This document shows positions 8,337-16,044 of a stretch of DNA of 39,505 bases, piece by piece. Each line of letters begins with the position of its first letter. Within the stretch, counting starts at the first letter, position 1. The position numbers and the translations under genes are program-made. The DNA is from Rhodoferax ferrireducens. Its GTDB lineage: Bacteria > Pseudomonadota > Gammaproteobacteria > Burkholderiales > Burkholderiaceae_C. The stretch lies in NCBI GenBank assembly GCA_002083775.1, contig MTEI01000023.1, forward strand, positions 1 through 39,505, in the 5' to 3' direction. The notes beneath the pieces are model-generated. The model worked only from the letters and a program-made list of their open reading frames with translations. It was not told where the DNA came from and ran no database searches.

Positions 8337-8378
8337 GTAGCTGCTAGCCCTTTGATCCATTGGGCCAGAGCCGTCTTT
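8337..8378 (+). repeat. 45-bp intergenic repeat (family R), copy 4, degenerate
   Basis: GTAGCTGCTAGCCCTTTGAT, then TTGGGCCAGAGCCGTCTTT. The stem is partly lost (CCC...GGGC). It lies between the divergent hypothetical gene and the TerC gene. Confidence 0.65.
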
Positions 8379-8482
8379 CTTCACTGTCTTGTGGCTGAGG
8401 TTGAGCCAACCGAGCGCTGCTGAAACAGCGCAGCTCTGTTCAGCCTTGGCGTTGGTCCAGGGCAGACTCCTAGAATCACCCC

Positions 8483-9205
8483 ATGCCTGACCTTACCTCC
8501 TCCCTGTTCTGGATCGCTGTACTGCAGATCATCGCCATCGACATCATGCTTGGCGGCGACAACGCGGTGGTGATCGCCCTGGCCTGCCGCAAACTGCCCG
8601 TCGAGCAGCGCAACAAAGGCATTTTTTGGGGTGTGGTGGGGGCCATTGGCCTGCGCGTGGTGATGATCTTTTTTGCCCTGCAACTGCTCGCCGTGCCCTA
8701 CCTGAAAATCGTCGGCGGCCTGCTGCTGCTGTGGATTGGCGTCAAGCTGCTACTGCCCGAGCATGACGAGGGCCACGACAGCATTGACGGCGGCACCACG
8801 CTGCTGGCCGCCATCAAAACCATTGTCGTGGCCGACGCGGTGATGAGCCTGGACAACGTGATTGCCGTGGCCGGTGCCTCGCACGGCTCCATGGTGCTGG
8901 TCACCTTTGGTATTCTGGTGTCGATCCCGATTGTGGTCTGGGGCAGCAAACTGGTGCTCACCCTGATGGACCGTTTCCCGGTGGTGATCACCCTGGGTGC
9001 GGCGCTCTTGGGCTGGATTGCTGGGGGCATGTTACTCACCGACAAGGCGCTGCCGGAAGGTTTTGCGCAAGGCCTGGGGCTGTGGCACTACCTGGTGTCC
9101 CTGGCTGGTGCTGCGCTGGTGGTGGTGCTTGGCAAATGGCTGGCCAGCCGCCGACCGGTGCGCGCCGGTGTGGAGTTGCCCCCCGTCCCGGACAATAAAC
9201 CTTAA
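8483..9205 (+). CDS. TerC-family integral membrane protein
   Basis: 240 residues with about seven hydrophobic spans. The TerC hallmarks are present: acidic residues inside membrane segments at IMLGGDNAVVIAL (about 22-34) and VVADAVMSLDNVIAVAGA (about 118-135). Members are implicated in metal-ion export, particularly manganese; this YjbE-like branch is poorly defined, so the substrate is open. No ribosome site precedes the ATG. A TAGAAT hexamer ends seven bases before it, which suggests a leaderless transcript. No manganese riboswitch core was visible upstream. The next gene, a universal stress protein, starts 12 bases after its stop and probably shares the transcript. Confidence 0.88.
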   Translation: MPDLTSSLFWIAVLQIIAIDIMLGGDNAVVIALACRKLPVEQRNKGIFWGVVGAIGLRVVMIFFALQLLAVPYLKIVGGLLLLWIGVKLLLPEHDEGHDSIDGGTTLLAAIKTIVVADAVMSLDNVIAVAGASHGSMVLVTFGILVSIPIVVWGSKLVLTLMDRFPVVITLGAALLGWIAGGMLLTDKALPEGFAQGLGLWHYLVSLAGAALVVVLGKWLASRRPVRAGVELPPVPDNKP

Positions 9206-9217
9206 GGAGAACCTGTG

Positions 9218-9646
9218 ATGACCAACGCCTGCCTGATCGCCATCGACGGTTCAGAGACCTGTCTGCGCGCGGTGGACTACGCCATCCGTGACGCCGCCAC
9301 GCGCAAGGAAGCGCCGCATGTGTACCTGGTCAACGTGCAGCCCGCGCTGTCAGGCAACGTGACGCGTTTCATCGACGGCAAGACGGTGGAAGACTTTCAC
9401 CGCGACAACGCCGAGGAGCATCTGGCGCCAGCCAAAGCGCGCCTTAGCGGGAGTGGTTTGGCGTATTCCGCGCATGTGATGGTGGGGGAAGCGGCGCCGA
9501 GCCTGGTGCAGTTTGCGCAAGACAAAGGCTGCAGCATGATCATCATCGGCACCCACGGCTTTGGCAGCGTGATCGGCATGGTGATGGGTTCGGTGGCTAC
9601 CAAGGTGGTGCATTTGGCCAAGGTGCCGGTGCTGCTGGTCAAATAA
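9218..9646 (+). CDS. Universal stress protein (UspA family)
   Basis: 142 residues, one Usp domain. It has the usual N-terminal strand CLIAIDGSETCLRAVDYA. The ATP-binding pattern G-2x-G-9x-G-S is present near the C-terminus (GTHGFGSVIGMVMGSVATKV), so it probably belongs to the ATP-binding class. AAGGAG at 9204-9209 has eight-base spacing to ATG 9218; the GTG directly before it is an alternative. It follows the TerC-like gene closely. The last eight bases overlap the 3' end of the convergent methyltransferase gene. Confidence 0.9.
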   Translation: MTNACLIAIDGSETCLRAVDYAIRDAATRKEAPHVYLVNVQPALSGNVTRFIDGKTVEDFHRDNAEEHLAPAKARLSGSGLAYSAHVMVGEAAPSLVQFAQDKGCSMIIIGTHGFGSVIGMVMGSVATKVVHLAKVPVLLVK

Positions 9647-10373
9647 GCGGTATCCGGTAGAGCCAGACCGGCCGGCCGTCAGGCGCCTGCAGCCGCGCAA
9701 AAGCTGGCAAATCAGCCGCTTCAAACTCCAGACTCACCAGCCAGGCACCGGGTTTGAGTTCATCCAGCGCTTTGGCAGCGGCGCGCGGCATGCTCTCGGG
9801 GCGCTGAAACAGATACACCATGTCATAAGCCGACCAGTCCGCCTGCCAGATGTCGCCTTGGCGCACCTGCGCCCAGCGGCAGCGTAAGCCACACAAGGCC
9901 CGCAGCGGCCAGCTCCATTCCAGGCCGTGCAACCGGGCCTGCGGGTAGGCAGCACGCAGAGCTTTCAACCCATCACCCAGGCCACAACCTGCATCCAGAA
10001 TCAGAGCACCTGGCCCAAGTGGCGCTTGAGCAGAGAGGTCTTTTAAGGCATGAAATGGGGTGGGGAAAAGGGGCGCGTCACGCCAGGCGTTCAGCGGGTA
10101 AATCAGCAGCAGCAACAGCAGCGGCAGCAGCCACGCCCAGGCCGGCAAAGCCAGCGCGCCAGACACCGCCAGCGACAACGGAAAGCCCATAGCAATCATC
10201 ACCCTGCGCCACCAGCTGGACCCCAACAAGCTGGCGGCGACACCCAGAGCGCTGGCAGTGCCCATGGCCAGCAGCGGGCTCGCGCCCAAGCCCTGCAAGG
10301 CGGTGAAACCCAGCCACGCCAGCAGCCAGGTCAGCACAGCGGGCAAGGGCCAGAGGCGGGTGAGGGTGTTCAT
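9639..10373 (-). CDS. Membrane-anchored class I SAM-dependent methyltransferase
   Basis: 244 residues. Roughly the first 90 contain three to four hydrophobic segments (for example LLAWLGFTALQGL and WAWLLPLLLLLLIYPL). A cytoplasmic methyltransferase domain follows, with SAM motif I LILDAGCGLGDGLKAL near 125-140 and an acidic strand-2 end HGLEWSW. The substrate is unknown; membrane tethering hints at a lipid or envelope substrate. The ATG at 10373 was chosen; a TTG three codons upstream is possible. It is convergent with the universal stress gene (8-base overlap) and sits 82 bases from the parB stop on the same strand. Confidence 0.8.
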   Translation of the reverse strand: MNTLTRLWPLPAVLTWLLAWLGFTALQGLGASPLLAMGTASALGVAASLLGSSWWRRVMIAMGFPLSLAVSGALALPAWAWLLPLLLLLLIYPLNAWRDAPLFPTPFHALKDLSAQAPLGPGALILDAGCGLGDGLKALRAAYPQARLHGLEWSWPLRALCGLRCRWAQVRQGDIWQADWSAYDMVYLFQRPESMPRAAAKALDELKPGAWLVSLEFEAADLPAFARLQAPDGRPVWLYRIPLI

Positions 10374-10454
10374 GAGAGGCAAGTCCGGGGCCGTTCATTT
10401 GAGCCTATGTTTGGGGTGGGCCACGGAAGCGGTTGGCAACCCAAATCCACCCGA

Positions 10455-11438
10455 TCAGACTTTTTGCAGCTTCTCAATCAGCCCGTTGAGCTCATCGAGT
10501 GAGCCAAAGGCAATGCTCAACTCACCCATTTCTTCCATGCGCCCGGCGCGTTTGACACGTTTTTTCACACGCACTTCCACCTCAGCCATCAGCAAATCCG
10601 ACAGTTCTTCTTCCACCCGTTTCATGTCGCGCGACTTCTCTTTTTTGGGCTTGGAGGCGACCAGCGAGAACTCGGCACCGAGTTTTTTGACCAGCCCTTC
10701 GGCCTCGCGCACCGACATCTTTTTGGCCGCAATCTGACTCGCGGCGGTGATCTGCATGGCCTTGTCCAAACTCAGCAGCGCACGCGCGTGGCCCATCTCC
10801 ACGTCACCGGCCATCAGCATGGTCTGCACCGGCTCGGCCAGATTCAGCAGGCGCAGCAGGTTACTGGCGGCGCTGCGTGAGCGGCCCACGGCTTGCGCAG
10901 CGGTCTCATGCGTCAGGCCAAATTCCTTGATCAGGCGCTGCAGGCCCTGCGCTTCTTCCAGCGGGTTCAGGTCTTCGCGTTGCATGTTCTCGATCAGCGC
11001 CATGGCCGCAGCAGAGGCGTCGGGCACGTCGCGCACCAGCACCGGCACACTGTCCAGCCCGGCGAGTTTGGCAGCGCGGAAACGCCGCTCGCCAGCGATG
11101 ATCTCGTACAGCGGCCGCCCTGCCCCACCACTGGGCGCCTCTGGCGTGAGCTGGCTGCGCTTGAGTTCGGCCGTGGCGTCGCTCAGGCGGCGCACCAGAA
11201 TCGGCTGCATGATGCCCTGCGCCTTGATCGATTCGGCCAGCTCATACAGCGCGCCTTCATCCATGCGCGTGCGCGGCTGGTATTGGCCGGGCACCAGGTC
11301 GCTGAGCAGCAGTGTGGACGGCTGGCCGCTGTTGGCCGCACTGGCGCTCGCGCCGTCTGGCCCCAGCAATTCATCGACCGTGGGGCCAAGCAAGGCCTCC
11401 AGACCACGGCCCAGGCCCTTGGGTTTTTTGGTGACCAT
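10455..11438 (-). CDS. parB: Chromosome-partitioning protein ParB
   Basis: 327 residues, normal for chromosomal ParB/Spo0J. Order: N-terminal KGLGRGLEALLG (the ParA-stimulating tail); ParB nuclease-like CTPase domain with DLVPGQYQPRTRMD and GERRFRAAKLAG near 115; helix-turn-helix around LTHETAAQAVGRSRSAASNLLRLL; and the C-terminal dimerisation domain. It binds parS, loads as a CTP-dependent clamp and spreads. Five parS sites lie 1.4-5.2 kb away. AGGAAG precedes the ATG. It is separated from parA by one hydrolase gene, all in the same direction. Confidence 0.97.
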   Translation of the reverse strand: MVTKKPKGLGRGLEALLGPTVDELLGPDGASASAANSGQPSTLLLSDLVPGQYQPRTRMDEGALYELAESIKAQGIMQPILVRRLSDATAELKRSQLTPEAPSGGAGRPLYEIIAGERRFRAAKLAGLDSVPVLVRDVPDASAAAMALIENMQREDLNPLEEAQGLQRLIKEFGLTHETAAQAVGRSRSAASNLLRLLNLAEPVQTMLMAGDVEMGHARALLSLDKAMQITAASQIAAKKMSVREAEGLVKKLGAEFSLVASKPKKEKSRDMKRVEEELSDLLMAEVEVRVKKRVKRAGRMEEMGELSIAFGSLDELNGLIEKLQKV

Positions 11439-11450
11439 GTGAATTCTTCC

Positions 11451-11990
11451 TTAAATCTGAATCAGTTCCTGCAGCAGCGCCTGCCCGGCAGGCCAGTCGC
11501 CCAGACCGGAGTCGGCGTTGATGTGGCCACGCGCCCCAATGTTCACCAGCCGGGAACCCCAGGCGTCGGCAAACTGCGTGGCACGCTCAACAGTGCAATA
11601 CGGGTCATCGGTGCTGGCCACCAGCGTGCTGGGGAACGGCAAGATTTGAAGCACCAGCGGCGACCAGCTGCCCAGTACCGGGCGCAATTCGTCACGCTCG
11701 GCGTCACCCGGCGCCACAAGCAGCGCCGCCTTGACACGGTGGGTATTCTTGGAAAGCGCCGCCCACGCTGCCACCAGCTGGCAGCCCATGCTGTGCGCCA
11801 CCAGCACCGCAGGGCCGTCGAGTGACAGCAACACATCTTCCAGCCGGGCGATCCAGTCGCCACGCAGCGGGCGCAGCCAGTCGTGTTGCTCCACACGCAC
11901 GTAGCCCAACTGGTCTTGCCAGAGGCTTTGCCAGTGGGCCGGGCCAGAGTTTTGCCAGCCCGGCAGGATCAGGATATTCTGGGGTTGCAT
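11451..11990 (-). CDS. RBBP9/YdeN-type alpha/beta hydrolase
   Basis: 179-residue serine hydrolase. The nucleophile elbow is AHSMGC, the acid is probably in STDDPYC and the histidine in GARGHINADSGLGDWP, the typical C-terminal pattern of the RBBP9/YdeN family. N-terminal ILILPGWQNSGPAHWQSLW is also characteristic. The substrate is unknown. It lies between parA and parB with a 12-base gap to parB, so it is probably translated from the same message, although no partition role is known. No signal peptide. Confidence 0.88.
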   Translation of the reverse strand: MQPQNILILPGWQNSGPAHWQSLWQDQLGYVRVEQHDWLRPLRGDWIARLEDVLLSLDGPAVLVAHSMGCQLVAAWAALSKNTHRVKAALLVAPGDAERDELRPVLGSWSPLVLQILPFPSTLVASTDDPYCTVERATQFADAWGSRLVNIGARGHINADSGLGDWPAGQALLQELIQI

Positions 11991-12002
11991 GACTGCATAA
12001 TT

Positions 12003-12046
12003 AATAGCTGTCAGCCCTTTCCATATAAGGGCTGGAGGCCAATTTG
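12003..12046 (+). repeat. 45-bp intergenic repeat (family R), copy 5
   Basis: AATAGCTGTCAGCCCTTTCC, then ATAAGGGCTGGAGGCCAATT. It ends at the base next to the parA stop codon and sits inside the parA-hydrolase-parB transcription unit, so it cannot be a strict terminator for that unit unless parB has its own promoter. Confidence 0.9.
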
Positions 12047-12832
12047 TTACATTTTTTCGATACGCGCCACCATCTCGGTGGCAAACGCCACAAACGCCTG
12101 CGCACCTTTGCTGGACGGGTCAAACACCACGCCGGGCACCCCATAACTGGGCGCCTCGGCCAGGCGCACGTTGCGCGGAATCATGGTGTCAAACACCTTG
12201 TCGCCAAAACGTGCCTTGAGCTGTTCACTCACCTGCTGCTGCAGCGTGATGCGCGGGTCAAACATCACACGCAGCAGGCCGATGATGGCCAGGTCCTTGT
12301 TCAAGTTGGCGTGCACCTGCTTGATGGTGTTGACCAGATCAGCCAGACCTTCCAGCGCAAAGTACTCACACTGCATCGGCACGATCACGCCATGGGCGCA
12401 GCACAGGCCGTTGAGCGTGAGCATGGACAGGCTCGGTGGGCAGTCGATCAGGATGAAGTCGTAGTCGGCACTCACCTCAGTCAATGCGGTTTTCAGGCGC
12501 TTTTCGCGCCGCTCCAGGCTGACCATTTCCACCTCGGCCCCGGCCAGCTCGCGGTTGGCGCCCAGAATGTCATAACCACACTTCGCATCCACCAGCTTGG
12601 CGCTTTGCACCCGCGCCTCGGCCACCGAGGCGGATTCGAGCAACACGTCGTACACGCTGAGCGCCAGCTTGCGCTTGTCGATGCCCGAGCCCATGGTGGC
12701 ATTGCCCTGCGGGTCCAGGTCGACCATCAGCACCCGCTGTCCGACCTTGGCCAGCCCGGCGGCCAGATTCACGGTGGTGGTGGTTTTGCCGACACCACCT
12801 TTTTGGTTGGCAATGCAGAATATTTTGGCCAT
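12047..12832 (-). CDS. parA: Chromosome-partitioning ATPase ParA (Soj type)
   Basis: 261 residues. It has the deviant Walker A KGGVGKTTTTVNLA at about 10-23, switch DLDPQGNATMGSG, and Walker B-like FILIDCPPSLSMLTLN. It lacks the N-terminal helix-turn-helix of plasmid P1-type ParA, so it is the short chromosomal kind. It works with ParB/parS to segregate the origin region. ATG 12832 gives MAKIFCIANQ; a GTG four codons upstream is less likely. A near-perfect parS site lies 44 bases upstream of the start. In many bacteria rsmG sits directly upstream; here a LysE gene and two palindromes intervene. Confidence 0.97.
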   Translation of the reverse strand: MAKIFCIANQKGGVGKTTTTVNLAAGLAKVGQRVLMVDLDPQGNATMGSGIDKRKLALSVYDVLLESASVAEARVQSAKLVDAKCGYDILGANRELAGAEVEMVSLERREKRLKTALTEVSADYDFILIDCPPSLSMLTLNGLCCAHGVIVPMQCEYFALEGLADLVNTIKQVHANLNKDLAIIGLLRVMFDPRITLQQQVSEQLKARFGDKVFDTMIPRNVRLAEAPSYGVPGVVFDPSSKGAQAFVAFATEMVARIEKM

Positions 12833-12875
12833 GGGCAACTTCACTCAGAGAACTACAAAAACAGGATGGGGCCAA

Positions 12876-12891
12876 GGTTTCACGTGAAACA
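12876..12891. other. parS: parS site 1 (15 of 16)
   Basis: GGTTTCACGTGAAACA differs from the consensus TGTTTCACGTGAAACA only at the first base. It is intergenic, between parA and the LysE gene, just upstream of the parA start, so ParB binding could also affect parA expression. Confidence 0.92.
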
Positions 12892-12903
12892 ACATGAGCA
12901 CGA

Positions 12904-13518
12904 TCAGCGCGACACCGCCAGCTTGATGCCAAAGCCAATCAGAAACAGGCCAGCGACTTTTTCCAGCACGCGCGAGATCATCGGATTGGCGCGGACCTTT
13001 TCTGCCAAAAAATGGGTCAGCAAGGTGGAGGTCAAGCCATAACCAAACGTCAGCACCGCGATGGTGGCGGCCATGAACGCATAAGTCAACAAACCCTGCT
13101 GACGTACCGGATCGATGAACAGCGGAAAGAACGCCATGTAGAACAGGATCGCCTTGGGGTTGAGCAGCGTAATCATCAGCGCCTGCTTCAGGAAATGGTG
13201 CGGCTTGATGTTGAGCACCGGTGCCGCGCCTGCTTTGGCCAGCAGCATCTTGCCGCCCAGCCACGCCAGGTAAGCTGCACCCAGCCACTGCACCGCCTGA
13301 AACGCATCGGGATACGCAGTGAGCAAAGCCGCCACACCGGCCACGGCCGACCACATCAGCACTTGGTCACCCAGGATCACACCGAAAGTGGCCGCCAGCC
13401 CGCCCCGGATACCGCCCTTGCTGGTGGACGTGATCAGCGCCAGATTGCCCGGCCCCGGCACCAGCAGGAACACGAGAACGGTGACGACAAAAGTGGCGTA
13501 ATCGGTGATGCCGAGCAT
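12904..13518 (-). CDS. LysE/RhtB-family amino-acid exporter
   Basis: 204 residues, about six membrane spans. Typical LysE features include the N-terminal VLVFLLVPGPGNLALITSTSKGG (PGPxxL motif) at about 15-37 and LLNPKAILFYMAFFPLF in the middle. The substrate cannot be read from sequence. It is transcribed in the same direction as parA, 72 bases upstream, with a parS site between. It looks like a later insertion between rsmG and parA, with two large palindromes on its other side. Confidence 0.9.
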   Translation of the reverse strand: MLGITDYATFVVTVLVFLLVPGPGNLALITSTSKGGIRGGLAATFGVILGDQVLMWSAVAGVAALLTAYPDAFQAVQWLGAAYLAWLGGKMLLAKAGAAPVLNIKPHHFLKQALMITLLNPKAILFYMAFFPLFIDPVRQQGLLTYAFMAATIAVLTFGYGLTSTLLTHFLAEKVRANPMISRVLEKVAGLFLIGFGIKLAVSR

Positions 13519-13650
13519 GGGTTTCTTTGAGCGAGGGAAGACCGAGAGTTTACGTTGGAATGGTTGAAGCTTGGAACCCGGTGGGCGTCGGTTGTTGACG
13601 CATCAGCTGCTGAAATTACGGCCGTTGAGGCAATGACTGTTGGTGCGCCC

Positions 13651-13742
13651 GCAGTGCACTTGGGCTGGGTACCGCCGTTCGTGTCCCCCGGCCTGCGGCC
13701 TCCTCCTTAACCTCACTTTGGTACCCAACCCAAGCACACTGC
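13651..13742 (-). repeat. Core-plus-arms palindrome (family P), copy 2, inverted
   Basis: Arms 13651-13673 (GCAGTGCACTTGGGCTGGGT...) and 13720-13742 pair over 23 positions with three transition mismatches, all of which would be G-U pairs in a minus-strand transcript. The core read on the minus strand is AAGGAGGAGGCCGCAGGCC then GGGGGACAC. Arm sequence differs from copies 1 and 3. It lies upstream of the LysE gene. Confidence 0.82.
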
Positions 13743-13920
13743 TACCAGCCGGTGTGCCTCGCATTGAGTTAAGAGTTAGACCGCCCCGCCGCAGCCGGAC
13801 GCGACATCCTGACCCGAGTCTCCAACATTCGGAAAGCCGCTATTGGCATCTCTTTGGCACGCACAGCCAAGCTCCATCAAGCCGGGGTTTCTAAATCAAT
13901 CGATTCCACAAGCCGCCAAG

Positions 13921-14006
13921 AATCAGTCGGGTGATGCGTTTTGCGTAGGTCAAGGAGGAGGCCGAAGGCCGGGGGACACGTAGCAAAACGCATCACCCGG
14001 CTGATT
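13921..14006 (+). repeat. Core-plus-arms palindrome (family P), copy 3
   Basis: Arms 13921-13944 (AATCAGTCGGGTGATGCGTT...) and 13983-14006 pair at 23 of 24 positions. The core AAGGAGGAGGCCGAAGGCC then GGGGGACAC at 13952-13979 matches copies 1 and 2. The right arm is also closely matched at 1494-1519. It lies 31 bases past the rsmG stop codon. Confidence 0.85.
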
Positions 14007-14037
14007 CGGTCCAAACCATGTTGAGGCAATCCTGCAT

Positions 14038-14724
14038 TCAAACAGACACAGTCGGCCGCATCCAAACAAGACACCGCTCCGCCCCCAACCCCGGCACCTC
14101 CAGTTGTTCCACGTGAAACACTGCCACAGTAGGAGGCAGCGCAGCCAGTTCATCCGCCGGGTGTTTGCCCTTCATCGCCATCCAGACCCCCTGCTCTGCC
14201 AGCGCATTGACAGACCAAGACGTGAAATCCACCAGCGACGCAAACGCACGCGAGCTGACCACCTGGTATGTGTCGGTCAGGTTTTCCACCCGCGCATGGA
14301 CACCGCGCAAATTGAGCAGCTTCAGGCTCAACGCCACCTGCTGGATGAACGATGCCTTCTTGGCCACGGTATCCACACAGTCCACCTGAATCTCCGGGCA
14401 CATGATGGCAATCACCACCCCAGGCAGCCCGGCACCGGAACCTACATCCAGCAACCGCACAGGCTTTGCCGCGTCCACAGCATCGGATCGCAGAGTTTGC
14501 AACTGCGATTGCAGAGGCCGAATCACCGCCAGACTGTCCAGCAGATGGTGCGTCAACATGGCCGGGGCGTCACGCACCGCGGTCAGGTTATAGACCTTGT
14601 TCCACTTCTGGATCAAAGCCATATAGGCCAACAAGGCAGTGGCTTGGGTGTCAGATAGCGGCAGGCCCAGCGCCGCAGCAGACTGGCTCAAAGCTTGACG
14701 CAGGTTCGGGTCAGCGGCAGTCAC
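14038..14724 (-). CDS. rsmG: 16S rRNA (guanine527-N7)-methyltransferase
   Basis: 228 residues from GTG 14724. Typical RsmG features are LLAYMALIQKWNKVYNLTAV, DSLAVI, the SAM loop LLDVGSGAGLPGVVIAI and VSSRAFASLVDF. It methylates G527 in the 530 loop of 16S rRNA. Start choice is uncertain: GTG at 14748 and 14736 are also in frame. The 5' end overlaps the upstream gene by 14 bases, so translational coupling is likely. The 3' part contains a parS site read as FHVEQ; the sequence after this point is short and diverged, as if the C-terminus tolerates the site. Confidence 0.94.
   Translation of the reverse strand: MTAADPNLRQALSQSAAALGLPLSDTQATALLAYMALIQKWNKVYNLTAVRDAPAMLTHHLLDSLAVIRPLQSQLQTLRSDAVDAAKPVRLLDVGSGAGLPGVVIAIMCPEIQVDCVDTVAKKASFIQQVALSLKLLNLRGVHARVENLTDTYQVVSSRAFASLVDFTSWSVNALAEQGVWMAMKGKHPADELAALPPTVAVFHVEQLEVPGLGAERCLVWMRPTVSV
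14105..14120. other. parS: parS site 2 (15 of 16), inside rsmG
   Basis: TGTTCCACGTGAAACA has one mismatch to consensus. It lies in the coding sequence of rsmG, where it reads FHVEQ on the minus strand. Confidence 0.88.
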
Positions 14725-15322
14725 GGGCAACTTCACTTTCCAAAACACTCAGGGCGCGCTGGTCTTGCTCGCTCAGACTGGCTCGCTGACCACGCCGACT
14801 CTCGAGCACCCGGCGCTTTTCCTGGCAGGCTTGTTGCGCTTCCAGCAGCTTGCGCTCGGCGGCTTTGCGCTCCATTTCTGCTTGCATGGCAGCTTCAGTC
14901 TGCTTGGCGCACTGCTGCTCAAATCGCGCCATGTCCGCCTTGACCACCGCCTCGGGCGTCTGGCCGGTACCCTGCTCGATGTAGCGGGTGACCTTGTCGC
15001 TCAAGGCGCGGCACTCAGGGCTCAGCGCTGCACGCATCCGGCCACGCATGTCTTCCCGGCTCTGCGCGCTGGCGTCTTTCGGGGCTGCAGGCGGTGCGAC
15101 CGGTGGAGCCACTGCGCCATATTTGGTCTTGCCACCCACCTGCCCGGCTGGGCAGGGTTGGTCGCTGAAGTTGACCCGGCCATCTGGTGCGGTGCATTTG
15201 TGGACATCTGCCCAGACCGTCTGCCCGGCCATCAGCAACAGACCACAGGCGATGCTTGCCGCAGCCCCGCTGTGCTGCCGCGCCGAGCGGGCGGGTTTCA
15301 CGTGAAACAAAGAAGGTGTCAT
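14711..15322 (-). CDS. Secreted DUF4124-type protein
   Basis: 203 residues. The N-terminal signal peptide is probably cleaved after TVWA (about residue 39). A DUF4124-like segment follows, DVHKCTAPDGRVNFSDQPCPAGQ, with paired cysteines, then a Pro/Ala linker and a long charged coiled-coil (roughly residues 115-195). Function is unknown; the domain is widespread in periplasmic proteins of beta- and gammaproteobacteria. ATG 15322 overlaps the stop of the upstream gene as ATGA. Codons 5-9 are built from a parS site and read FHVKP, placing the centromere site within the signal-peptide region. The 3' end overlaps rsmG. Confidence 0.78.
   Translation of the reverse strand: MTPSLFHVKPARSARQHSGAAASIACGLLLMAGQTVWADVHKCTAPDGRVNFSDQPCPAGQVGGKTKYGAVAPPVAPPAAPKDASAQSREDMRGRMRAALSPECRALSDKVTRYIEQGTGQTPEAVVKADMARFEQQCAKQTEAAMQAEMERKAAERKLLEAQQACQEKRRVLESRRGQRASLSEQDQRALSVLESEVARDCR
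15294..15309. other. parS: parS site 3 (15 of 16), inside the DUF4124 gene
   Basis: GGTTTCACGTGAAACA differs from consensus only at the first base. It lies in the first codons of the secreted DUF4124-type gene, reading FHVKP on the minus strand. Confidence 0.92.
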
Positions 15323-15966
15323 GGTTCGCTGTCCCAACAGTTACCGGGTTGATCGTTGATACGCACCCAATAGCGGGTGTTCGGGTCAAAACCCGTGCCT
15401 CTTTGGCCCTGCAGCCCCCAGCCGCCCTGACCATCATGAAACTCTGCCATTCGCCAGCCAGCGCCCAACTCTGCCACACAGCGAGCCGTGGCAACGTCGA
15501 CCGACTCGAGCACGGCACCCATCACTGGGCTGGTGGCCGCCAACGTGCCGCGGACCCAGCCCTGGTAGAAACTGTCCAACACACCTTCTGGTTTGGCTGC
15601 GCCAGTGGTTTTGACACACAGCACCGGCAACACGGTGCGGCAAGTGGTGTCGCCCCGATATGGATTGCAGGAATCCTGATGCGGCCGGTCCAGTTGCCGG
15701 GGCTCACCGTGGCAGCTCAAGCCAACGGTATCTGGTGGTAGTTTGTCGTCCAGCGGGACCAAAGCGAATGTCAAGCCAAAACCAATCGGTCGGGGCGCTT
15801 CTGCCAATGCTGCGGGCGCCGGGGCCGGTGGCGGCGCTGGGGCGGTGGTTTGCTGCAACTCAACCTTGGCAGTCAGCGCCGCACGATCGTCCAGCCCCTT
15901 TTTCAGCCACAGCGGAATCAGCAGCAGCACGCCCAGAATACCCACCAGCCACCAGACACGTTTCAT
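15319..15966 (-). CDS. Membrane-anchored periplasmic hypothetical protein
   Basis: 215 residues. One N-terminal membrane anchor (VWWLVGILGVLLLIPLWL, about 4-21) is followed by an Ala/Pro linker and a compact cysteine-rich domain with six cysteines (GLSCHGEP, DSCNPY, TTCRTV, PVLCVK, ARCVAE, GNCWDS), which suggests disulphides in the periplasm. The end YWVRINDQPGNCW looks conserved-type. No named family is recognised. The next gene downstream starts inside its stop codon, so the two are translated together and probably act in the same compartment. Confidence 0.7.
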   Translation of the reverse strand: MKRVWWLVGILGVLLLIPLWLKKGLDDRAALTAKVELQQTTAPAPPPAPAPAALAEAPRPIGFGLTFALVPLDDKLPPDTVGLSCHGEPRQLDRPHQDSCNPYRGDTTCRTVLPVLCVKTTGAAKPEGVLDSFYQGWVRGTLAATSPVMGAVLESVDVATARCVAELGAGWRMAEFHDGQGGWGLQGQRGTGFDPNTRYWVRINDQPGNCWDSEP

Positions 15967-16044
15967 ACCAATGCCCCTCTGTTACAGGACTTGCCTGCCT
16001 GACAAACCGATGGCGGCCCAGCCAATTGACCGCGCCCGCCAGAC

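Noticed and set aside
8281..8482. Possible manganese (yybP-ykoY) riboswitch ahead of the TerC gene
   Set aside because: The conserved core of that riboswitch was not visible, and the promoter-like TAGAAT lies so close to the ATG that there would be no leader.
13640..13894. 84-codon open frame between the LysE gene and rsmG
   Set aside because: Its sequence is the translation of a family P palindrome; similar peptides (CPPACGLLL-like) appear from the other copies, so it is a repeat by-product.
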